From the NCBI GenBank assembly GCA_033239525.1, contig BSYO01000005.1, positions 27,311,341 through 27,375,340 of the forward strand: a stretch of DNA of 64,000 bases, read 5' to 3'. Each line of letters starts with the position of its first letter. Position 1 is the first letter of the stretch. The notes under the pieces are model-generated. The model did not search any database. It was given only the letters and a program-made list of their open reading frames with translations, and had not been told where the DNA came from. Shown here piece after piece: positions 26,845-37,700 of this stretch. The translations under genes and the position numbers were made by a program. The DNA comes from Nepenthes gracilis (taxonomy: Eukaryota > Streptophyta > Magnoliopsida > Caryophyllales > Nepenthaceae).

Positions 26845-27689
26845 TGTTAGAGACAAATATTCCATTGACCATACGTATTATTTTATTGATGTCGGGTTGT
26901 GGGTGGTCGGTTTAAAATTCATTAAAATTCATTGGTCCGCCCTCCACGCATATAAGACTGATCTTTATCAATAAACATGTGCCCGCGGGGTTTCCCAAAT
27001 CCCACGCTGCCGCGAGCGGCCCGCCGAGCGGCGTTTCAACGGGCGAAACCCTTCAAACGCGATTTTTGCTCCTCTATAAATATCGGCTTATATTTTTGAA
27101 ACCCCTAAGGACGCCATATGCTCTGCCGATTATTTTGAGCCTCCATTCGAGAAGAAAGCCTTCATGCTTCAAGATTATTGTTTCTTCTCTTGAGAAAACT
27201 AATCTCTACAACATTGTTCTCTGAAGTTCTAAATAGTTTTCTCACTCATCTTCTTTAGCCATTAAAACTTTGTCTTCTACCATTGTTGGAGATCCGTCGT
27301 GATTGGCAATTCAAGTGGCACGAGAGGAAGAGTGGCTTGAGACCCGGAAGGTGTCCTGCTAAATCCAAGGAGTTCCTTTGTAGGGATCACGTGTCGGAGT
27401 AAGTCGGCTAGGTTAGCTACGTTTACCACCCGGGCTGTAAGTTGATTTTCATAGTGCATTGCTTCCCGGCCGTTGAAGCCCGGTGTTTTTCTCGATAACA
27501 TAAAATCGGATCTTTTTACTATTGTTTATGCTTGGCTTAATCTATATTGCTTGTTCATTATTATTTATATATTGTGTATGATTGCTATAAATTTTACATC
27601 TGAGTTAAATATCCTTTACTATCGAATATTTAATTAAATTAATTTAATTGCTTCCGCTTATACTTGTAATCTTATTAAACACGTATGAA
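26845..27689 (+). repeat. 3' LTR of the gag-only element
   Basis: Begins TGTTAGAGACA directly after the purine tract and carries the same TATA box region (CTCTATAAATATCGG, about 27072-27086). It parallels the 5' LTR to about 27665, after which similarity fades. The exact 3' end is uncertain. Confidence 0.7.
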
Positions 27690-29175
27690 ATCCTATATCT
27701 CAAGCTTACAATATAGAACGAACTCTCAATCTAATCCTCTTGCATTAAAAAATGAGCTCAAATGCCACATTAACGTCAAAACACTCTACCAAATTGACTA
27801 AAACATATGAGACTGCTATCTTTATCAATAAGGCCGTTAAAATAGATAAAATATCATTAATTTTATTATTAATGCTCGAATTCACAAGACTCCTAAAACT
27901 ATATTAAAATAAGCATGATATTTGAATGCAATATTTTATAGTGTTCAAACGTTGACTTGATTTCTTAGCAAAAACACTTATAATAGCTATGAGATTAAAC
28001 ATATAGGATATCGCCTATCTAAAATACACCTCCTAATCTAAATCTATGAAATCATACATCCACACTTGTAAATCTGCAGAATTACCTTGAGTTAGGCTCT
28101 AGCATTCAAACACAATCTCAAACACTGAGTCAAACAATAAACATATCTATAGATCTATGCAATAGAAGTAATAAATAAAGTATTTAAAAATTTGCTATCA
28201 TAAAATCATCTATTTTCAAATCTACATCATGCATAAATGCTACCAAAATAGTATATCTACAACATTACAGCATAAAATATACAGGTCTAGTCATCCCTAC
28301 CATAACATTCGAATAACATTCAAACATTGGCCAAATTTACACGTGGCGTTTAATGCTAACTTAAACCCAATCAAATGTCACATAAAACAAATATTAAATG
28401 TTTTAAATACTTACAAAATTAAACATATATATTTTATAATTTATTTATTTTATGATTTCTCATGAAATTGTGGATTTTGATCATGAATGGATCATGGATC
28501 TATAAAGATAAGCAATATATTTGATTTCTAAGAAAAGTGAGTTAATCCGCTTTGCCTCGAGATGTATTTTTCCAATAGATCTATAGCATGGACTGCCACC
28601 ACCAAGCTTCTTCATGCACGGATCTTTCACACCACCAAGCTCGTCACACAATAGAAGGAAGGATATAGAGATGCACTAGGTTTTCCTCTTAGGCTTTGGT
28701 GTTCTCTCTCTTCTTTTATCTCTTATGACCGAGAGTTTTCACTTTCTCTCTCAAGGTTATCACTTCAAGAAGACTTTAGGTTAACAATAAAGGGGAGTTG
28801 GCCGCTAGGCGTGCATCTCTAAGATTTTTTAGGGTAATTCTAAGGTTTGGGTCATTTTGATTTTTAGCACATTATTCAATAAATTTTCTAATTCCAATCA
28901 TACAAGAATGCATAAACTAAAATCACAATAATTCCTAATTAATAATTCAGAACAGAAAATTGAGTGTGTTATTTATTGAAAAATTTATCAAAATATTTTC
29001 TAGAAGATATCTCTAACTCAACCCACTCAAACTTTTCATAAAATTAATCCTATCTTAAATATAAATTATTGGCTCCAAGGAATGTTATCTGCACATTAAT
29101 TTTCACAATTTTCATAATTAATGATATCTACTAGTTATAGGTCCAGTTGATCCAATATGAAATATTGGAGTATTA
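27690..29175 (-). mobile_element. Possible minus-strand LTR-like sequence
   Basis: The right end at 29155-29175 read on the minus strand is TGTAATACTCCAATATTTC, a start typical of several plant gypsy LTRs. A CT-rich stretch (28680-28760) would be purine-rich leader on that strand. No partner LTR or coding part is seen. The left limit is arbitrary, set by the end of the neighbouring element. Confidence 0.25.
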
Positions 29176-29639
29176 CAAGTCGTCCATTTTTAATAAGTTA
29201 AGAAATAATTTGATTCAATTGTAAAGATTTAAGATCTTTCTAAAATATCCAAAAAGATTTTTGGAGAATTTTAAAGTTTAGATGCACCTATCTAATATGC
29301 GGTAAGAGTGGGTTTATCCAACCCAAATTGAATTAAGAGGAGCGACGAGAAGTCTCCAAAGTTGTCACAAGATCGGAGCTTTATTCTTATCCAACACGTC
29401 TTTTATTTCCAAGCCCTTTTCATCCTTAGACTTGCAAACATTAGTCTAAACCATTTTAGCTGTGAACTTACTGTCACTTCCACCATGCAAGGAAATTTTG
29501 TATAAGAAATTCCACCTGTTTGAGCACACACTTAGAAATAATAAATGTAGAAGTCTAGTAAACATGAGTAGTGAAAAGTATCAATCTAATAAGGAATAAT
29601 ATGTCAGTATATGAGAGAGTCTTATTTCTCCAAGCAACA
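29176..29639. other. Intergenic DNA, possibly LINE-derived
   Basis: No gene recognised. It directly follows (on the minus strand) the C-terminal side of the LINE relic and may be more of the same insertion. Confidence 0.3.
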
Positions 29640-30700
29640 ATTTATCTAGCAAACTTATCAATAATATGTTTATGCTCAGAAAACTTTCAGCTTGAGAAAA
29701 ATAAATGGAATCACCATGTACCTAACAAGCAGTAGTGCCGAGCTTGTACTTGAGGATGTCCTTTGTTGCTTTAGAAATATGATTGGACACACTGAAACTA
29801 AAAATTTCACTTTTAAAAGGATTAGAGATGATCTTGAAAATGTTAGAGATATAAAAAGAAAATTTTTGATCAATGATACCGAAAACAAAGCTATCTCAGT
29901 AAAGTTGAGGTCATTATCAGTGAAAATTAAAATAATTATTTTAGTCTTCTTACATTTTTAGTAAAATTTAAATTTCTTATAAACTTTGATATAGATAATG
30001 CCATGAAGAATCTCCATAGTAATGGTGAAAATATAGGAAGATAACTGGTGCCTTGTCAAAGCTCTCTAAATAATCCTAGAACTTTTGCAATCAAGAGAAA
30101 TTGAGTAGGATGGAGATGCAATGTAATTGATTAATCAACTTGATAAACCAATCTACGAAGCCCATAATTTGCATAACTAAGAGTAATGCATCCCACTCTA
30201 CCATGTGGTAAACTTTTTTGATGTCAATTTTTATAGTGCATCTCGACTTATCCTTATTTACGTGGTATTGATTTAGAATTTTTTATGTTAGATGGATATT
30301 ATCACTAATATTTTTTCTTTTAATGAAAATAGTTTGAGATTTGCAAATTAAGAAAGAGAGACATTGTCAAAGCCAATTGGTAAGAATTTTCAAATAAAAT
30401 GTTATATATAACATTGCAACAAAATATATATTTGAAATTAAATATATGTACTGGTGCAACAACCTTGAAAATAAAAGTAATCAAAGCGGTGTTATCTTAT
30501 TTAATTATCCTTATCAAAATGTAAAAAAAAATCAATAGCTACTTCGAAAATAAGAAGGCCAAAATTTCTCTAATACTTCTTAAAAAAGAAGTCGTGAACC
30601 CATTTGAATCGAGCGTCTTATCGCCATAAATACTGAAAAGACTCTCCTTTGATTTCCTCAAGACTAATATGTATGATCAAGGATTTCTACAATGAGTTAG
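29640..30700 (-). pseudogene. LINE (L1-type) reverse transcriptase relic
   Basis: Translating the minus strand from high to low coordinates gives, in RT order: DNIHLT near 30300 (the 'GR.I.DNI' motif), then TIKIDIKKVYHMVEWD at about 30240-30190 (RT block A, 'KIDLKKAYDSVEWDF'), then IMGFVDWFIKLI, and FTDNDLNF at about 29925-29900 in place of the catalytic F/YADD. The tail FSRSSLIL...K matches 'FS..SGL..N..KS'. Motif order fits a plant L1 ORF2. The second aspartate region is altered to TDND and several stops break the frame, so no active enzyme can be made. It ends 0.7 kb upstream of MED16. Confidence 0.75.
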
Positions 30701-31149
30701 GAACCTAGTTTAAACTAATAGCTTGATCTCACATTTAGTAAGTGATAATATTTTAAATAAACGAATCCAATAAGTTGGAGAATTGAGAGATTACTTTATA
30801 ATTTATCTATTCTATACTATGGGAAAGCTGTTCGATTTGCACAAAGATAAAATTACCTGTCTGTCATTTTCTTATGCCAGAGGTAATATAATAAATAATA
30901 GGGGTTTATTTTAAATTATGTACCTTATAATTTATGCTAGTAAGGTTTAAAATTTATAAGCATTTTATATTATATTATGTAAAATATAAAAGAACTATAG
31001 ACATAATTATTTATTTTGTAAATGTCTAATGTTCAATGATTAACTTGAAATAATGTAAATATAAGTCATATGGACATATAATTTATGAGTAAAATTGTTA
31101 CAAATAACAATTGTGAAAAGATCGAATTATAATATTGTTTTCGATAATA
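30701..31149. other. AT-rich DNA between the LINE relic and MED16
   Basis: No gene seen. It may include the distal promoter of MED16. A TATA-like AATTATAATATTG lies at about 31124-31136. Confidence 0.35.
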
Positions 31150-31439
31150 TTCTCCAATGAAATGTAATAACTCGCGGCAAACAAAAGCGCACTGGCCCTC
31201 CGACCTTCGGAGACCCCTGCACCCGGAATCTCTCAAAAGTTGGTCTCCCAATTTCCCTCCCTCTCCCCTCACGTTTGTCGTCACCTTACGCGAACCCTGA
31301 CGCTACGAATCTCTCTCTCTCTATCCACAGTGCTTGTTGTGACCGCCAATTGCGACTTTCGGCCACTAAAACTTTTATTCTCTCTCTGTCTGTCTCTCTC
31401 AGGTGTATAAATTAGGGATTCCATTTACGGCCTAGAGAG
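31150..31439 (+). promoter_or_regulatory. MED16: MED16 core promoter / 5' untranslated region
   Basis: Pyrimidine-rich DNA with CT repeats at about 31309-31323 and 31379-31400, the usual look of plant core promoters and leaders. An in-frame TAG at 31413-31415 closes the frame 27 bases before the ATG at 31440, so the start cannot lie further upstream in this exon. TCTCTCAG|G at about 31395-31403 resembles a splice acceptor, so a leader intron is possible. The transcription start is not determined. Confidence 0.45.
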
Positions 31440-31711
31440 ATGACTTTGAAGGACTCTGAAGAAGAATCTGTTGCGTCTGAATCGGGTTTGGATAACCCCA
31501 AGGCTGCTTCGGAGAGGGAGAGAGTCAAAGCTGCTTCTGCTGGTGGTGGTACAGACAGCGAAGAGGAGGCCACGGAGAAATCGACGACCGCCGATGATCC
31601 GATGGACGCGGATTCAGCCAATCCGGCTACTGTTTTTTGTATTAGGTTGAAGCAGCCAAGGACAAATTTGCAACACAAGATGAGCGTCCCTGAACTCTGT
31701 CGCAATTTTAG
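31440..31711 (+). CDS. MED16: MED16 exon 1 (residues 1-91, phase 2 end)
   Basis: Encodes the acidic N-terminus ([16 protein letters not shown]), then the conserved [12 protein letters not shown] and [10 protein letters not shown]. It ends CAATTTTAG|GTAATT. The split Ser codon (AG|T) is completed in exon 2. Confidence 0.92.
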
Positions 31712-34688
31712 GTAATTCGAATTCTGCCGTTTGTGTTTTATTGGAACTTCACGTAATTGGTTGAGTATTGGGTTTTAGTTCGCTGCTTGTGCTTCCTCCT
31801 CGATATTGAACTTCTCGGAATTGTTGTGATGTACAATCATGGTGAGGGATTTATTCTTGGACGCTCGCTCTATTGGAAGATTAGGTTAGTCTTAGGGACA
31901 GTTATCTTAAGATTCTTGGTATATGTGGCTTTTAAGTTGCTACCTTGTGAAGTGTAATTTAGAATGGAAGTTTGGTGGCGGATGCCGAAGGGTGCGGCAT
32001 GCTTGATGATGGAGATGGTTTGTTTGGCTGTGAGATTACCTGCTTATGGAGAGCTTGGGAACCAAAATTGATCGTGAAAATGGTTTGCTTCTTGGGAATG
32101 ATATCCCTTCAACAGTTTGTTTCTTGGGATTAACGGCACTGGTAATATGTCTACCTGAGCATTGGCTTAGGACACTACTATAGTTCATTGGATCTGCAAT
32201 GCGATTTTAAGTTGACTAAATAACTGACATGTTTGTGAAATTGCCAGCTAATCTTGTTGGGGGCAGAGATAACTCACACATAATGGTATCTGATATCAAT
32301 TAAAAGATGGACTCCAGTGAGTAAATCGCCCTTTCTTCTGGCATGGCAAGGGCTAGGCAATGAATCTTCTAAAGAATGTTGAAGCTGGGAGGTTGGAGGA
32401 ATTTTTGGAACCAAGCTGCAAATAGTGAGTCTGTGAAATAAAAAGGAAAGCAGTAAGGTTTGAATGGATCGTGAACTAAGGAGATGGGTGATGGTTTTAG
32501 CATTTTTATTTCTTCTTGCTTTTTTCTTTGTTTATATTTGGCTAGTATACTATTTTCCGCTGGGTTTACTCTTTATTGCTTATTTGTGGCCCGAATAGAA
32601 GATGTCGTTTCTTCTCCAAATTGTTATTAGGGGTTCAGTTATCAGAAACATTACTTTTGCAGTCTGTTATACTTCCTGCTGGTGAATTATGCCATCTTTT
32701 GAGTTCTTCTGGATTTAGCTTTATTTTCTTAGGCATATTTGACAGTCTTGCGTTACCATCTCTTTTTTTTCTCTCCTCTATCATAGTGCAGTTGCTTGGT
32801 GTGGGAAGCTGAATGCTATAGCTTGTGCCTCTGAAACATGTGCTAGAATCCCAAGGTTAGCTTTGCTTATATCTTTAGCTTGTTTTCTGTTGCTATTACA
32901 CTTTCTGTGTCTCTCTCTTCCTGAAGTTAACGAACAAAGAATTCTCTATGCTCAACTAAAGGAGATATAATCTTGCTGCCTCGGTTTATCATTTGTGGCT
33001 GGAGAGGAATAGAAGGATTTCCAGCATAAGAGAATGGATCTTACTACTGTAGTGAGGGTTGAAGTTGATATAGATTGTTTAATCACCCTTCCATGCTCGG
33101 TAGCTTATATTTTGTTCCACTGTGAAGCTTTTTTGTGAACACAATCTGTTTTCTGGTATATATTGATCCTCAGAGTGCTGGAGTGTATTACATGTATGGT
33201 TTTGCAATAGACTTGATTAGCCGCGTCTTCTTTCTCAATAGGTGAAATGATTATTCCCATCTACAAGATGAAATCACAAGTATACTCGAATGGCACATAG
33301 GAAATGTTTAACAAGACCCTCCAATAGTGCAACCCATTTTAGAATACAGAAAAGAGATAAAACAAAAGGCTAGATAGCATACTTTTAGTTAAGGTTAATC
33401 TTCCACCTGAATACATTTATACCATTACCATGGTTGACACCCAGTACAAGGCTAGAGGACTCAATTAATGAAACACTTTAAGGGCTCTGCAGGCCAGCAA
33501 TAAAGCAATGTTGCCTCCTCTTTGTAGACGTGTTTTTAGCCCAGATGTACTTGCACTCAGTTGGTCTTTCTATGTCCCAAGTGCATCTTAAAATCTCTTA
33601 ACTAGCCTTTGGCTGTCAAATTAACTACGACAAAGTGAATGCAGCCCATCTAGAACCAACCTCTCTTATTAGAACTGAAACAAATATTTGCCATTTTATG
33701 GCTTTGACTTTTCATGATATCGTCCAGGCATTTATTAATGCATTCCAAATCACTATTTTGGAACATAATTTGGTACAAAATTATCAAAATGCCATTTGCT
33801 AAGAGATTGCTCATAATCTGTAACACAATTATGCAAATTGTTTTGTGCTTGTTAGCATGCAAGTTGTACTTGATGGATAGGGGAAATTCGGGGTATATTT
33901 TTTTTTTCTAAAAATTATGATCTAAGCTTGTCATAGTTATATAGAATGGGCCTTTTGGAGAGCCTAGGATGTTCAAAGTTTGTGGGGGTAGAAGCTCCTC
34001 CTTATTGATGAAGAGTTTAATTCCTTTTGCCCTAATCTACTGCTTATAGATTTAACTGATGTGGCATTTATCTCTATCTGCTATTCTGTCTGTTTGTCCA
34101 CATTTCATGTGGTGTCAGTTTCATATTAGTTAAAAAAATCCTATATCTATGAATATGTTTCCCTTAGATTATATAACTCTGTGTTTTCCTTGTTATTGAA
34201 ACCTTGTTTTCCAACTGGGAAAAGGCCTATGGTACTGGAGGAGTTACCATGCATAGGCATTTTTATTGTGGCAACTCGCTGACTGAGCGACGTGAATTAA
34301 CTGAATACTGCTGAACGTTCTTGTAGTAAAAGATTGACTTGACTAAATTTATAAATCTTTGGTTTGTCTTTCTTAATTGGGACATGGGAGGCATATTCTC
34401 CATGTCTTGTGCAACTAGGGTAGCCTCTTCCTTTACTTTATCCCTCAATTCCGTGAAAGCTAGTTCTGTATTGAGCTGGTTTTGAATCCTGGTGCTTGAT
34501 GTTGGCACGAATAGAGTTTACCTGTCGTAGTAGCTGACAATTTGCAAACGTATTTGCTTTTAGTTGCCATTTGGAGATATCCCAATGTGATTCTATGCTC
34601 TGGTCCATGACCTTTTAGACATGATTTATAACTATTGTTACTCTACTGAGGGACTTTTTAAGCTCTCTTATCTCATGAACTAGAAATG

Positions 34689-34727
<39 letters not shown>

Positions 34728-37700
34728 TATATATTTTTAAAAAGTGTTTTAATGGTGCTGAAATTGTAGCTCGAATGCAAATCAACCATTTTGGATCCCT
34801 ATACACATTGTGAATCCGGAGCGACCCACGGAAAGTGCTGTATTCAATGTAATTGCAGGTATTTAATGTTCACTTTAGTGTTTTTATTGCATAAAATCCA
34901 GTTAAAATGTTTCAGTACGTTGCTATTGCAGTTAACTTTTGCTCTTCTGTGTAATTTGTCCATTTATACTGTTTGATTTTCCATGGTGCACACATGATTT
35001 TTAACTTATTTTTCACAAAGTTTTGGGTTACACATGGCGATACCTCCTGATTGTTTGCCCAAAAAGGGATGTATGGCAATTGGGAAGAAATGAGGAAGAA
35101 ATTTGACTTTCTTGAATGTCTACTCTTCTTGTGGTTCATTCAAAAGTTAGAAATAAGATGGTTACTTTTCTAGTGCTTTTTATTTTTCCAGTGAGTAGCT
35201 TGGTGAGGTGATTCTTGCATCAGAAAGCAGCCACCTCTTGACTTTAGGTGTTTTGAGCAGATTATTAAGCCTTATATATTTTTGTAAATAAGACTCAAAA
35301 AATTAGTGTCAGCCAGAGATTTCACATAATGTCAGCTGGATACTTGTTCTGATAATATGATTGTTTTGGTTTCAAATAATGAGGTGGATATGAGCAGGCG
35401 GGCTTTAAGGAAGGAAGGTGATTTCTCTGTTTCTTTGTGACTACAATTTCAATAATTTCATTGGAAAATTAATTGGAAGGAAATGCTCCTTTAAAAGTCT
35501 CATCTTCACTGAGAGATGCTATCAAGCTGCTTTGAGAGAAATTCGGCTCCAGTTGATGGTTTGAAAAAGTGATTTTCGTATTGGTTAGCTTGATAGAAAT
35601 TTGGCTCCAAATGATAGTTTGAAATAGTTATTTTCATATTGGTTTGTTGCTGTCCTGCTTTTAGAAAGCAGATCAAAATCTGTTACCCAGATAGAAACCT
35701 ATATTTTGAACTTATAGTTTTCAAATTTTCTGTTATCTTACAAAATTTTCTAGAAAACAACCTCAGCTTTAAGCTCACTCAAGTGCAGGTTTCAGTCATG
35801 CTTCATATATAGGTGACAAGACGACTTTGTTTAGAGAAAATCAAAGGCACTTCTTCATCCTTGCCTAGGCTCAATTTAGGAATATTGTAATCAAATGACT
35901 GTGATTCCATCATCAGTACTTAGATTTAGGGATAAGTTGTGAAGGAGATGAATCAAGAAGGAAAGGGAGAAGATTGATGGGAAATTAGACTAGACAATGG
36001 GGAAAGCTAGTCAAAGGGATTAAACTTGCTCAAGTCAAGCATTCATTTCCATGTGGCTGGTTACAAGAGAATGCCTTAGTAATAGACTAATGCAAGATAC
36101 ATTAATTACTGATACTCCTAACTTATCTACCACCACATATTACTCAAACTATTTACATTACTTCCACACACTAGTAACAAACAAGTACTACTAACCACCT
36201 ATTATTAAATGTTTACTAACATGCCATTATATAACATGTTAATGTGATGTAGAGTCTACTAGGCTGAGCCTCCTAGGTGACACGACCAAGCCATGTAACC
36301 ATGCATTTGTCATTTCATGACATTTAGATAGGTAATCGGTGGCCTAGGACATGAGGTTTTCCTTTCCCATAGGTTATAGAGAGGTTGATTCTATTTTATG
36401 AACTTGTGAAGTATCACAGTGAACAACCTTACCATCGTGCTAAGTTTCATTAACTTGCAGGTAGGTCATGTATGTGTGAATTTAAGCTTACATAATACTT
36501 CATTAGGATGAATTGGATTGGTCTAGGGCCTCTAGGCCATTGCATATTGTACTTGGCTAATTGTAGTAATTCATCTGTGGAATTATAGTGGTTCTAGAAA
36601 AGAAATGGAAAACAACCTCTGGAATCATTATTCTTCTCGCAGTCTCTCCATAATAATGTTTGTGTGGAAATTGAGAAATCACATTGTGGTCAACCATGTC
36701 AAGCTGCCTTTATTTGAATTGCATGTTAGTTAGCTTGAATAGCCTTTTTTTGGTGGGTAAAGGGTTTCCTTCTCTGTCCTAGCCAATTGTGTAGATGTTT
36801 GTGTGTAAAGGTTGTGAGCCTTGCACCCTTGGAGAAACAGTACGATTGCTCAATTGTGGTCTAAAAGTCACAGATTTAACCCATGGAAACATGTTTGTGA
36901 ATGTAAGAATATGACTTTGTACATATGACACTCCTTGTATCTCGCAATGTGGGATCCTCGTGCAATTTTGCTAGTGTGGGAAACACTTAATCAGAAAATA
37001 GTTAATTTGCCAATTGAATGAGAGTGAGTCTAAGTACATTGTAAGGTTGCTTGGATTGTGACCCGGTGGTCATGGTCAAGTGACGGGAACAATCTCTAGC
37101 AATGCAAAGGCAGATCTATGTACATCTAATCCTCCTCAAACCTTGAATGCAGGTGCCTTATTTACTGCTGCTGCATTTTAATTTGTCAATGGATTATTTA
37201 CCGATGAGAGGTAGCGGTTGTGATTTAGGGTTGTGGGAAATGCATATGGAACTGAATATCAGAGGACCATGGTTCTCGAAAACTTGAGCTGCTGTATTAA
37301 TATATCCTCCACCATAGTTCACATGAGAGAGGAATAGATATGGTAGCAGCGGGCATTTCCCCTTTGCCTGCAAATTCATAATAATGGAAGGATGTTTGTC
37401 TTTAGAATTGTCGACGGAGGGAGAAGTGGAAAACTTGAATAATCTGTTCTGAAATGTTCAGAAATGATCCTTAGGAAAATTTCTGCCTATTGTGTGTTGC
37501 CGATACAAGAATGCCCACTTTCATAGAATTGAATTGAGTAAAAAAATTGCTAAATAAATATTTTACTCTTGCAGCCAAATAATAATCTTGTTGAAGAATC
37601 ATCCTTTATCATTTGGTTCACAATGCCCAGCCTTCAAAATCAGTGTGAGATGAGATTCTGGCCTATCTGGCTGGCTGATCGTGTTTGAAAACTTGGCTAA

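Larger units (their letters stand above)
23693..27689 (+). mobile_element. Gag-only copia-type LTR retroelement (TR-GAG-like), decayed
   Basis: Two direct LTRs starting TGTTAGAGACA (23693 and 26845) flank a ~2.2 kb interior. A primer-binding-like TGGTATCGTGAG lies at 24642-24653 and a purine tract AAAGGGGAGA just before the 3' LTR (26834-26843). The interior encodes only a broken copia-type gag; no protease, integrase or reverse transcriptase is seen. That matches the non-autonomous terminal-repeat/GAG class, mobilised in trans by a full copia element. ATCCT occurs immediately 5' (23688-23692) and at 27690-27694, a candidate target-site duplication. The LTRs differ by many indels, so the insertion is not recent. 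Confidence 0.75.

Noticed and set aside
31412..31705. 97-codon minus-strand frame over MED16 exon 1
   Set aside because: It is the complement of exon 1, Ser/Ala-rich because the exon is Glu/Ser-rich.
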